A stretch of 37,351 bases of DNA from Fimbriimonadaceae bacterium (GTDB taxonomy: Bacteria > Armatimonadota > Fimbriimonadia > Fimbriimonadales > Fimbriimonadaceae). This document shows, in pieces, positions 24,165-33,280 of this stretch. The stretch spans positions 1 through 37,351 of the forward strand of contig JANWJY010000134.1 of the NCBI GenBank assembly GCA_025451715.1. The letters run 5' to 3'. Position numbers and translations under genes: made by a program. Within the stretch, counting starts at the first letter, position 1; each line of letters opens with the position of its first letter. Below the pieces are notes generated by a model. The model made no database searches and was not told the DNA's origin. It was given only the letters and a program-made list of their open reading frames with translations.

Positions 24165-26945
24165 ATGATCGCCGCCTTCATCACACTCGCCCTGGGCGTC
24201 CAGACTGTGCAGCTCGGCACGGTAGACGTCGGAGGCCGCCAGGTCGCGGTCACAGTCCCCTCTTTGCGCGGCCCTTTTGGGCCAGGCTCTCCCCACGTCG
24301 TGATCGACGGCTATAGCTTCGAGGTCAAGCCCGACATGAACCTCGGGGTCCGGTACAAGAGCGACGGAGGCTGGGGCGAAGTCGCGGACTCCTACCCTGC
24401 CGCAGCTGCGAAGTCAGCTTCAGCGCCCGAGTACCGGATCAAGGTCTACATCATCGAGAACACATTGATCCTTGAAGAAGGGCGCGACGGCGTATGGCGC
24501 GAGCGGCCGGGCTCGCTCAGCAACGCCATAAAGGACGAGATCTATTCGTCACTGGCTCGCTTGAAGGCGCTTGCGGAGACCGCCGCCGATGGCGGCGTTC
24601 GACTGACATTCGACGTCACGGTCGACACAGACCTTGTGTTCCGCGTTTCGCGAGAGGGAGTGACCCACGAGTACCGGCCCTCACAAACAGAGGTCGTTCA
24701 CATGACCGCCCCTCAGCGTCCAGAAGAGAAGGGCCTGCTCGGGCCAGGATTCATTTACGACGAGATCGGCCCGCGCGTGAACAACGACGCATTTGAAATC
24801 GAGGACGGAAAGTACCGCGGCCCCTACTCGTCGGTGTTCGTGATCCACGGGCTAAAGTCATGGGACGCGGTGACTTACTTGCTCGACCGAACCCCAGTTA
24901 GCTCGTTCAGTTGGTCGACGTTCACCGACCGCGAGCCCGGCCCCGCCTTGAGCATCCAGCTGTTCTACGCGTGGCTCCAGCACCTTGGGGTCTCGGCAAG
25001 GGCCGCATTGCACGACGTCGCGTTCACCGGATCGCTGCCGACCGGAGACGATCTACCAAAAGTGCCGCGTGTGTTCGACACCTTGGTGACACCGACCTTG
25101 CTGAAGTACGGCAACCGCTTACAATCGCCTGGATACGGCGACGGTGTAGCCGAGCGCAAGTTTGGCGAAACGGACTTTTCAATCGCCAGCGCACGCGCGC
25201 TTAACTTCGAAGTGCTTCCCCCTATCCGCAAGAACGACAACGAAATCGCTGTCGGATGGCTGCCACCAAAGGACGCGAGGACAGTCCAGGCGGGCTCCTT
25301 CGTCGCGGTACATCCCGCAGTGGTCGTCCAATTCATGCAGAACAACCCTGCCGCTAAGCCAAAGGGGAGGATCGAGAACGCAGGTGGCGGTTGGGACTAC
25401 GTGCTGTTCGAAGGCGCGGCCGCTGCGGAGAACGACGCGCGCGCGCTCGGTGTCGAGATCGGCTCGTTTCCTGCGATGCGGATGATCGGCCCGAGCCCGA
25501 CCGTCGGCAAAGTCGAGTTCTCGCCGTCGAAGGTCGGGGAGTTTGAGGCAAAGCTTGAGACGGATCCTTCGGTCGGCCCAATCGTTACCGTACAGGAGCA
25601 GGGAGCGGAAAGGCGCGGTTATGCCGTGCTGGCGTCCTCCAACGGCGGTGATGCCCTGTTCCGCGTTGAGGCTGGCTCAGGGATCAGTTTCAAGGCAAGC
25701 TGTGACCTGATCGACCCATACGTCCTGCGACTCGTCACACGCAAGGGCCGCACAGTGGACGTCCAGCTATTTGGCAAGTCCCAGATTCCAGCTGAAGCGC
25801 GCACACAAGACACTGTGATCGATGCGAGCAGACGTCGCGGGCCGTTTTGGAACGAGTTCAACGTGCCGCTCGGCGCGAGCCTTGCCGGAGAGGAGATCGT
25901 AGAGATCCGCCTTGCACCTCCGCAGTACGCGGAGTGCTACGAGCGACCCTCGGACGGGTCGAAGAGCTTGAAGATCGGTGTGATCAGCTTCGGCCCTGCA
26001 CAGACGGGCGAGCAGCCCCTCCCCGAGCAGATGTCCGCAGACCTCAAGTGGCTGATCGATATCAAGGCGCCGCTCGACGAGACAACTGTGGGCCGATTAA
26101 GGACGATCCTACACGGCGACGACCTGGAGCTCAGGATCAACGCGCTTGCAGCGCTAACCGCGATTAAACAACTCGACCTCATTCCCGACATCGGGCCCCT
26201 CACCTCGAGTGGTTTCCCAGGCGAGTCATTCCTTGCGTTCAAAGCCCTGATGCACCAGGACACCGACAAGGCGTGGTCAGAGATCGCGTTCGCGGCGATC
26301 CGAGGGCCTTTCGGCGCAAACTTCATGTTCGCGGCAGAAGCGCTCGGCACGAAGAAGGAGGATGTCACCCTCGAGATCCTAGGCATGGCGCTCCTCTCGA
26401 GTAGCTGGCACGCGCGCTTGGCGGCAGTCCGGGCCGTCAACGGAATCGAGAGCGAGCAGTCGGCGATCGTGTCGTCCGCAACGCTGGGCAGTACGGAGCC
26501 GGATCCAGCCGTTAGGTTCGCGATTGTGAGCAAATCCAGGCCCGAGAGCGGTCTGTTCTCCCGTCGTGTGTTGTTTGCGGCAGTCAACGACGACAGTGAA
26601 TGGGTCCGCACAAGGAGTTACCTCGCGCTCATCGACAACAGTGCCGAAGAGATCAAGAACGACGCGCTCAAGGGCGTGCGCGACGACAGCGTCGGCGTCA
26701 GGCTTGCGATCCTTGCCGCTATGACGGCATCCCCTAAAGAGCACTACCGCCCAGCCTTGAGGAGCGCGGTGGTCGACATTCAGGCGGTCGTCCGCGCCGC
26801 CGCGCTGCGCGCGTTCGCTGTGCAACCGGGCGAAGTGGTCGTAGGCGAGATCCAGAACACATTGACCGACCCAAGCCCGCTCGTCAGGGCTGCATTACAA
26901 GAGCTTGCCAAAGCGAAAGGACTCCAGATACCGCCAAGCAAATGA
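24165..26945 (+). CDS. Large exported(?) hypothetical protein with C-terminal HEAT-like repeats
   Basis: 926 aa; hydrophobic N-terminus; C-terminal ..DPAVRFAIVSKS..DDSEWVRTRSYLALI..DDSVGVRLAILAAM..DPSPLVRAALQELAKA. Confidence 0.7.
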   Translation: MIAAFITLALGVQTVQLGTVDVGGRQVAVTVPSLRGPFGPGSPHVVIDGYSFEVKPDMNLGVRYKSDGGWGEVADSYPAAAAKSASAPEYRIKVYIIENTLILEEGRDGVWRERPGSLSNAIKDEIYSSLARLKALAETAADGGVRLTFDVTVDTDLVFRVSREGVTHEYRPSQTEVVHMTAPQRPEEKGLLGPGFIYDEIGPRVNNDAFEIEDGKYRGPYSSVFVIHGLKSWDAVTYLLDRTPVSSFSWSTFTDREPGPALSIQLFYAWLQHLGVSARAALHDVAFTGSLPTGDDLPKVPRVFDTLVTPTLLKYGNRLQSPGYGDGVAERKFGETDFSIASARALNFEVLPPIRKNDNEIAVGWLPPKDARTVQAGSFVAVHPAVVVQFMQNNPAAKPKGRIENAGGGWDYVLFEGAAAAENDARALGVEIGSFPAMRMIGPSPTVGKVEFSPSKVGEFEAKLETDPSVGPIVTVQEQGAERRGYAVLASSNGGDALFRVEAGSGISFKASCDLIDPYVLRLVTRKGRTVDVQLFGKSQIPAEARTQDTVIDASRRRGPFWNEFNVPLGASLAGEEIVEIRLAPPQYAECYERPSDGSKSLKIGVISFGPAQTGEQPLPEQMSADLKWLIDIKAPLDETTVGRLRTILHGDDLELRINALAALTAIKQLDLIPDIGPLTSSGFPGESFLAFKALMHQDTDKAWSEIAFAAIRGPFGANFMFAAEALGTKKEDVTLEILGMALLSSSWHARLAAVRAVNGIESEQSAIVSSATLGSTEPDPAVRFAIVSKSRPESGLFSRRVLFAAVNDDSEWVRTRSYLALIDNSAEEIKNDALKGVRDDSVGVRLAILAAMTASPKEHYRPALRSAVVDIQAVVRAAALRAFAVQPGEVVVGEIQNTLTDPSPLVRAALQELAKAKGLQIPPSK

Positions 26946-27379
26946 CAATCGTCTTTTCCTCCGACCACGCCGGCTACTCGCTCCGCGAGTCGCTCGTCGA
27001 GCACGCGAAAACTGCGGGCTATGAGACGATAGCCGTCGGTGCTCCGTCGGAGGACGCTTACGACTATCCCGACGCCGCTGATGAGGCTGCTAAGCTTGTG
27101 CTTAGCGGGACTGCGCACTTCGGCGTGTTCGTCTGTGGCACGGGGATTGGAATCTGCATCCGCGCGAACCGCTACAAGGGTATTCGCGGAGCGCCGTGCA
27201 CGAGTGTTGAGATGGCCGAGCTGGCGCGCGAGCACAATGACGCGAACGTACTGTGCCTCGGCGCACGAATCACGCCCGCGGGCCTGGCCGTAGAGATAAT
27301 GGACGCCTTTCTCGCCGCGCCCGCCAGCGAAGTCGATAGGCACAAAAGACGGGTCGCCAAGCTCGATGGGAACGTTTAA
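26942..27379 (+). CDS. rpiB: Ribose-5-phosphate isomerase B
   Basis: SSDHAGYSLRESL, FVCGTGIGICIRANRYKGIRGA, REHNDANVLCLGARI. Confidence 0.93.
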   Translation: MTIVFSSDHAGYSLRESLVEHAKTAGYETIAVGAPSEDAYDYPDAADEAAKLVLSGTAHFGVFVCGTGIGICIRANRYKGIRGAPCTSVEMAELAREHNDANVLCLGARITPAGLAVEIMDAFLAAPASEVDRHKRRVAKLDGNV

Positions 27380-27414
27380 GCCCGAACCGGCATAGAACCT
27401 GATGGAAAGGAAGC

Positions 27415-28716
27415 ATGCAGGAAGCTAAAAAGAGCCTGATCGCCACGGGGGCGGTCGTCGCTGTGGTCGGAGCGGTGATTGTCGGCGGGCTCGTGCGCAA
27501 CCGCATGGAGGTGGGTCCAGGAGTCACTGTGGGCGGCCCGATCACGATGGAGAGCCTGGTCAGCAGTACCAACGGTATCCCCAATCCCAGCGAAGCAGCC
27601 AAGAACCCGATCAGCGAGTCCACATACTTCTACCAGCTCACGCAACTGCTCGAGAAAGAGTACGTCGACACGATCAAGAGTGAGCGCGATCTCGCGATCG
27701 GCGCGGTGCGCGGCATGGTCAACTCCCTCGCGGACAGCAACAGCGTCTTTCTCAAGCCGGACCAGATGGCCGCGTTTAAGAGCCGCAGAAACGGGTCGTT
27801 CGAGGGGATCGGCGTCGAAGTCAAACTTGCGTACGACGAAGCTGAGCTGCGAAAAATGCAGAACAACTCAATCGGATCGACCGGCCCCGACGCCGACATC
27901 AACTTTGAGCCTCTTCTCTTGATCCCGACGGTGAGGGTCACAGCGGTCGTTCCGGGCGGCCCGGCCGAGAGGGCCGGTATCCGGGTCGGCGATCGCATCA
28001 CGAACGTCAACAACAAGTGGGCACTCTCATCTGAAGAGCTCGCAAGGATCCTCGCGATCCGTGCGAAGTTCGACGCAGGAGAGATCGACAAGACTGAGTT
28101 TGAAAAGCACGGTAACGAGTTCCGTTCACGATTTGAGTCTTCTGTAACGCCCATGCGGGTCACCGAAGAACTGCTGCTCGGCAAGAGCGGCACGGTCAAA
28201 GTTGGTTGGCGCTCGCCCGGAGGTGCTGAGAAGGCCGCGGTCATCGAGAAGTCCGTGCATGAGCTCCCCGCAGTCGAATTGAAGGGCAACGTCCTCCTGC
28301 TGCGCTTTTTCAAAGACTCACCAAAGCTCCTTGAGGCGCTTGCCCTTCCTGACTTGCTCACGATCGACCTAAGGCAGAGCACTGTGGGAGACTACGACGC
28401 GATGCGCGTTTGCCTGGCGCTGATTGCTCCCAGTGGCGACTATGGCTTCATCACGCGCGAGCAGACGGGCGCAACGAGAAAGCTGAGCGTAGCCGACAGC
28501 ACAGCCCCTGCGCGGAAGATCAGCCTCATCGTCGATGACTCGACCTGGGGCGCAGCGGCCGTGTTCGCCGAGGCGCTCGTAAAGTCGGGCCGTGCTACGA
28601 TCAAGGCCGGAAAACTCTCCGACCAGCTCCCTTGGATCGACACGGTCGAGCTTCCGGACGGCAGCGGGTACACGCTTAGAACTGGCACTTTCGTCGCAAG
28701 GAGGGAAAGTAAGTGA
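27415..28716 (+). CDS. S41/CtpA-like PDZ protein with apparently degenerate protease site
   Basis: N-terminal TM, ATVSD-like helical region, PDZ VPGGPAERAGIRVGDRITNVN; C-terminal DDSTWGAAAVFAEAL in place of DSASAAEIFAG. Confidence 0.78.
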   Translation: MQEAKKSLIATGAVVAVVGAVIVGGLVRNRMEVGPGVTVGGPITMESLVSSTNGIPNPSEAAKNPISESTYFYQLTQLLEKEYVDTIKSERDLAIGAVRGMVNSLADSNSVFLKPDQMAAFKSRRNGSFEGIGVEVKLAYDEAELRKMQNNSIGSTGPDADINFEPLLLIPTVRVTAVVPGGPAERAGIRVGDRITNVNNKWALSSEELARILAIRAKFDAGEIDKTEFEKHGNEFRSRFESSVTPMRVTEELLLGKSGTVKVGWRSPGGAEKAAVIEKSVHELPAVELKGNVLLLRFFKDSPKLLEALALPDLLTIDLRQSTVGDYDAMRVCLALIAPSGDYGFITREQTGATRKLSVADSTAPARKISLIVDDSTWGAAAVFAEALVKSGRATIKAGKLSDQLPWIDTVELPDGSGYTLRTGTFVARRESK

Positions 28717-29966
28717 ACAAGATCCTGCGGTATGGCGTGTTCGTCGTGATCCTCACGTTTGCGTTCTGCGTCGGATTCTCGTGGCGCGACGTCCGCCTCG
28801 GCAATTCGCCGTCAAAGGACGCCTTCTCACGCCTCTTCAGTGGAAGGCTTGACGACGGTGAAACACCGACACAGCTCTTCCGCGACAACTACAGCCTCAT
28901 CCTTTCGCGCTTCCATCGGCCGATCGCCCCGGACAAACTCAAGTACGCTGGCATGGAAGGGCTCTTTGCCGCTCTGGGCGATCCGCACACAGTGTTCATG
29001 GAGCCGCAGGCTGCCGAGAACTTTTCGATCGAGACCAAGGGCAACTACGCTGGAATCGGCGCACGACTTGGCCCAGACCCGCTCGGAGCACAAGTTGGGA
29101 CGGTTTTCAAGAATGGCCCGGCCGAGAAGGCGGGGCTTAAGACCAACGACATCGTCACGCACATCGGAAAGACAGACATCGCGGGGATGTCGATCGAAGA
29201 AGTCGTAAACTTTGTCCGTGGCGGAGAGGGCACCGCCATCACAATGACAGTGTTGCGCAAGGGAGAGGCGCTTCCCCTCAAGCTCACGATCACGCGCGCG
29301 ATCGTCATCGTCCCAACGTCCGAGGGCGAAATGATCGAGGGCACGAAGGTCGCATACATCTCGGTCGACCAGTTCTCAGGCACGACTGTCGACCAGTTCG
29401 ACGCCTCCCTGCACGACGTCTTCCAGCACAATCCTGAGGGGCTCGTCATCGACGTGCGGAGCAACCCAGGCGGTCTGCTCGATACCGCCGTCGCGATGCT
29501 CAGCAGATTCATCGAGAACAAGACGGTCGTTACGATGGGACAGAAGGGCGGTAGGCGCGAAGTCAGCTCAACGCCCGCCGGAAACCTGATCGGCTTTACT
29601 GGCCCTATCGTCATCCTGATGAACAAGGACTCTGCGAGCGCAGCTGAGATCTTCGCTGGAGTCATGCGCGACTACAAGCGAGCGACACTGGTCGGCGAGC
29701 ACAGCTATGGAAAGGCTTCGGTGCAGACTGTCGTGCTCCTTAAGGACATGTCGACGGCGAAGGTGACCGTTGCGCGCTATTATCTCCCTAGCGGCGAGGA
29801 CATTAGCCGTAAGGTTGACGAGGACGGCACGTACTTGAGCGGTGGGATCAAGCCGAACTACGTCGTTGAGGTCGAACCCGGATATGACTTCGAGCGCGGT
29901 GTTCCTGCAAAGGACCCTCAGCTCAAGAAGGCAATCGAACTGATACAGCAAAAGCGCGGCGGCTAG
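28713..29966 (+). CDS. S41-family C-terminal processing peptidase
   Basis: FKNGPAEKAGLKTNDIVTHIG, GLVIDVRSNPGGLLDTAV, NKDSASAAEIFAGVMRDYKRATLVGEHSYGKASVQ (Ser/Lys dyad). Confidence 0.94.
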   Translation: MNKILRYGVFVVILTFAFCVGFSWRDVRLGNSPSKDAFSRLFSGRLDDGETPTQLFRDNYSLILSRFHRPIAPDKLKYAGMEGLFAALGDPHTVFMEPQAAENFSIETKGNYAGIGARLGPDPLGAQVGTVFKNGPAEKAGLKTNDIVTHIGKTDIAGMSIEEVVNFVRGGEGTAITMTVLRKGEALPLKLTITRAIVIVPTSEGEMIEGTKVAYISVDQFSGTTVDQFDASLHDVFQHNPEGLVIDVRSNPGGLLDTAVAMLSRFIENKTVVTMGQKGGRREVSSTPAGNLIGFTGPIVILMNKDSASAAEIFAGVMRDYKRATLVGEHSYGKASVQTVVLLKDMSTAKVTVARYYLPSGEDISRKVDEDGTYLSGGIKPNYVVEVEPGYDFERGVPAKDPQLKKAIELIQQKRGG

Positions 29967-31042
29967 TTCGATTTAGGGTCGGCCAAGGTGCGCAGCCCGT
30001 CCCCAACGAAGTTAAGCGCGAAGATCGTAAGGCTTAGGATCAGACACGGCCACAAGAGCATGATCGGCTCGCTGCTCATGTTGATGCGGCCAGCCTGGAT
30101 CATCCCACCCCAGCTCGCCGTTGGTGCCTGAATACCGATCCCGAGGAAACTCAGTGCGCTCTCCGCCAAGATCACCGCCGCGACGTCGATCATTGCTACC
30201 GCGAGCAGGATTCCCCAGAGGTGAGGAAGGATGTGCTTGCGCACAAGGTAGGTCGTTGAAGCGCCGAGCGCCTTCGACGCAATGACATACTCTCGATCTT
30301 TCAGGGTCGCGACTTGAGTCCGTGTAAGTCGTGCGACGGCCGGCCAGGCAGTGATCGAGAGCGCGATGATCATCGCACCGAACCGCGCGTTCCAGATGCC
30401 GACGATCAGAATCGCGAGCAGGATGTCAGGGAACGCGAACATTCCGTCGGTGAGTCGAAGGATCGGGATACTGATGGGCTTTGGCGCGAACACACCTAGC
30501 GTGCCCATAACGATCCCGAAGAGCAGCGCGATGATCTGCACAGTGAAGCCGATCGTCAACGACATGCGCGCACCGAACGCGAGGCGCGCGAAAACATCGC
30601 GGCCCTGCTCGTCGGTTCCCAGCCAGAACTCAGAAGACGGCCTCATGAAGGGCGTAGCGATGAGCCGCTCGGTCCTCTCCAGGGCGGCGGTTCTCACGAT
30701 GCCGCCAGACGAGTAATTGACCGTGACGCTGCTCCCCTGCGGGCCCGCAAGGGCCCTTTCGAGGCCATCGCTGTCGAGTGAGCCAAGCTGCCTGCCATCG
30801 GCGCTCAGAATAACGTCGCCGCGCTTGATCCCGGCGACGTCGGCGGGCGAGTCGTTCTTTGCGAAGGTCACTTCCATCCCGAGCTTGCCCGGCTCGCCGC
30901 GAGCGCCGGTGTCATAGAGGTCGCGCTCCGGGACCTCAGTCGGACCGTATCGCACGATCGGCCCGACGATCGCGAACAAGAGTAACACGACAAGATAGCT
31001 GACACCGATCCAGAACAGCCAGTCGAGTCGCCGCTTCTTCAT
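29963..31042 (-). CDS. Peptide/nickel-type ABC transporter permease (DppC/OppC) with PDZ-like insert
   Basis: WLGTDEQGRDVFARLAFGARMSL, EYVIASKALGAS, ILAESALSFLGIGIQAPTASWGGMI; between TM1 and this core: GMEVTFAKNDSPADVAGIKRGDVILSADGRQLGSLDSDGLERALAGPQGSSVTVNY. Confidence 0.93.
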   Translation of the reverse strand: MKKRRLDWLFWIGVSYLVVLLLFAIVGPIVRYGPTEVPERDLYDTGARGEPGKLGMEVTFAKNDSPADVAGIKRGDVILSADGRQLGSLDSDGLERALAGPQGSSVTVNYSSGGIVRTAALERTERLIATPFMRPSSEFWLGTDEQGRDVFARLAFGARMSLTIGFTVQIIALLFGIVMGTLGVFAPKPISIPILRLTDGMFAFPDILLAILIVGIWNARFGAMIIALSITAWPAVARLTRTQVATLKDREYVIASKALGASTTYLVRKHILPHLWGILLAVAMIDVAAVILAESALSFLGIGIQAPTASWGGMIQAGRINMSSEPIMLLWPCLILSLTIFALNFVGDGLRTLADPKSN

Positions 31043-32016
31043 ACCTGCGACTCCCTGATCCGCGGATCTATGAGCTGCTGCACGAGGTCGACGATCAGGT
31101 TGACCACGATGAACATTGCGCCGGTGACGATGACGCAGGCCATGATCACGGGGGTGTCGCCCTTCTGGATCGCGTTTATAGCCTCGTGCCCGATTCCAGG
31201 AACGAGGAACGCGGTCTCAACGATGAACGACCCCGTCAACAAGTAGCCAAAGCTCGTTCCGATCCCGGTCAGAACCGGCAAGATCGCATTGCGCAGCGCG
31301 TGCTTGAAGTAAAGCCGCCCAGAGGGCACGCCCTTCGCTACGGCGAGTCGGATGAACTCTTGGTTGAGCGTGTCGATCATGCTCGCGCGAGTGAGGCGCG
31401 TCAGAGTCGCCATCGGCCTGGCAGCGAGTACGACGACCGGCAGGATCAAGTAGTAGAACTTCGGCCCATCCATCTGCGACTCGGGCGCCCACGTCAATGG
31501 CAACATCCCAAGGCGGATCGCGAAGAAGTACGCGAGCACGGGCGCGAGCACGAAGTTTGGAACCGTCACACCGAGCGTGCTGAGGCTGAGCGCGAACCGG
31601 TCCGGCGCGCGGTTCTCATAGATCGACCCGATCGTGCCGAATGTCAGACCGAGCGCAGACGCTAACAGAACCGCGAGGAACGCAAGCTGTGCCGAGACGG
31701 GAACGACCTTCTTGAGGATGTCGCTCACCTCGTCGCGCGTGCCCCAGTAGCTCTGGCCGAAGTCGCCCTGCGCGGCGTTGCCCATGTACTCGACGTAGCG
31801 GACCGGCCAGGGGCGGTCGAGCCCCATGTCCTTCTTCATCGCTTCGTAGCGGGCTACTGTGAAGTTCTTGTCGCCGATGCGCGCCATCGCGGCGTCGCCT
31901 GGCGCGATCTCGTCCGCCAAAAACGTGACGAGGGAAATGAACACGAGGCTGGCGGCGCCATAGAGGAGCCGCAACAGCACGTTTCTGAGGACTCGAAACC
32001 CGGACTTGCCTGCCAT
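31039..32016 (-). CDS. Peptide/nickel-type ABC transporter permease (DppB/OppB)
   Basis: LGLDRPWPVRYVEYMGNAAQGDFGQSYWG, FIRLAVAKGVPSGRLYFKHALRNAILPVLT; ATGA coupled to DppC. Confidence 0.94.
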   Translation of the reverse strand: MAGKSGFRVLRNVLLRLLYGAASLVFISLVTFLADEIAPGDAAMARIGDKNFTVARYEAMKKDMGLDRPWPVRYVEYMGNAAQGDFGQSYWGTRDEVSDILKKVVPVSAQLAFLAVLLASALGLTFGTIGSIYENRAPDRFALSLSTLGVTVPNFVLAPVLAYFFAIRLGMLPLTWAPESQMDGPKFYYLILPVVVLAARPMATLTRLTRASMIDTLNQEFIRLAVAKGVPSGRLYFKHALRNAILPVLTGIGTSFGYLLTGSFIVETAFLVPGIGHEAINAIQKGDTPVIMACVIVTGAMFIVVNLIVDLVQQLIDPRIRESQV

Positions 32017-32564
32017 CAGCCGCGAACGATCGTGGCTGACGTTACCTTATCGCCGAGGGCGATCTTGTTCACCGAGTCAAGGCCGAACGCGACCTGCCCG
32101 AATACGGTCGATGCGCCGTTAAGGAACCTGCTGTTGGCCAGCAGGATGTAGAACTGGCTGTCGCCGCTGTCGCGGTCGTTCTCCTGGGTCGCAAGACCGA
32201 CCGCGCCGGTGACGTTGGCGAAGCCGGAGTCCTCGAACGGGACACGCGTGCCTGTGCCGCCCGTACCGAGCGTCTTGTCGTCCATTGACTTGGTCTTGGA
32301 GCCTGGGTCGCCGATTTGGACGAGGAACGGCCGCGGGTTCTTCACGACCTTGTGGAACCGCTGACCGTTGTAAAAGCCCTGCTGGACCAAGTTGATGATC
32401 CGCGACGTGGTCTTGGGCGCCTGCTTGGTGTAGAGCAGGATGTCGATGGTGGAGTTGCTTTCCAGCGTCAGGCGAACGACGGTCTCGCCCGGCTTCGGCT
32501 TGTACTGCGCGAAGACGAGCGACGCGAGCGCCGCCAGCATGACTACGAGGAAGAACCTACGCAT
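32016..32564 (-). CDS. Peptidyl-prolyl cis-trans isomerase (cyclophilin type), exported
   Basis: NLVQQGFYNGQRFHKVVKNPRPFLVQIGDP, GTGGTGTRVPFED, GDSQFYILLANSRFLNGASTVFGQV. Confidence 0.9.
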   Translation of the reverse strand: MRRFFLVVMLAALASLVFAQYKPKPGETVVRLTLESNSTIDILLYTKQAPKTTSRIINLVQQGFYNGQRFHKVVKNPRPFLVQIGDPGSKTKSMDDKTLGTGGTGTRVPFEDSGFANVTGAVGLATQENDRDSGDSQFYILLANSRFLNGASTVFGQVAFGLDSVNKIALGDKVTSATIVRG

Positions 32565-32618
32565 CTATTCACCTTCATACCCTTAGACGAGTGGCGGGCG
32601 CATATGGAACAGGGAGTC

Positions 32619-33179
32619 TCAGTCGTCGAGCCTGCGCCCGTATCCGTCGAGCCTGACCCCCCCAGCAAGAATGTAGATGGCGTCGATCCAGGCCCAAATG
32701 AGCCCAATCCCGCAGAACATGAACGTGAACAACTGAAGGATCCCATGGGCCATGTAGCCCAGGTACAGCCGCCCGACTCCGGGGATGAAGTTCAGCAGGC
32801 CGCCCGTCACCCGGCTCTTGTCGCTCTTGGGCGCGTGGGTCTGGATGTACTGCCAACCAGTCTGGCTGTGGACGCTGTACGTCGTGAACGGATCCGGGGT
32901 CACCGGGCTGATCGCCCTTGATCCCATCGGCGTAGGGGGCGGCGAGGCGATAGGTCGGGCCGGTGGGTAGAGCTCGGACTGCGCAATGCCGAGTGAGGCA
33001 CGCAGATCGGTGACGTTCATCGCCTGCGTCCAATCGGACATTCCGCTGCGCCAGACGTACGTTTCTTGAGAGATCACACCGTCTCCGGCCAGCTCTGACA
33101 TCTGGGCCAGGGTCAAGGGCCCGAGCTGACCGTAATGGCCCACGTAATACCATTCAGCCTGGGCGTTGCCTTCACTCAT
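32619..33179 (-). CDS. GYF_2 plus TM2 domain membrane protein
   Basis: WYYVGHYGQLGPLTLAQMSELAGDGVISQETYVWRSGMSDW; TM2 FIPGVGRLYLGYMAHGILQLFTFMFCGIGLIWAWIDAIYIL. Confidence 0.83.
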   Translation of the reverse strand: MSEGNAQAEWYYVGHYGQLGPLTLAQMSELAGDGVISQETYVWRSGMSDWTQAMNVTDLRASLGIAQSELYPPARPIASPPPTPMGSRAISPVTPDPFTTYSVHSQTGWQYIQTHAPKSDKSRVTGGLLNFIPGVGRLYLGYMAHGILQLFTFMFCGIGLIWAWIDAIYILAGGVRLDGYGRRLDD

Positions 33180-33280
33180 ACGGCGTTGGGAGGATCGTGT
33201 GGAGTTTATCTAATACAGGGTAGGCGGGAACGGGGTTTCGGCCCGATGCCCCAGAGGGTTGGCAGGTATCTTGGGTGGCG

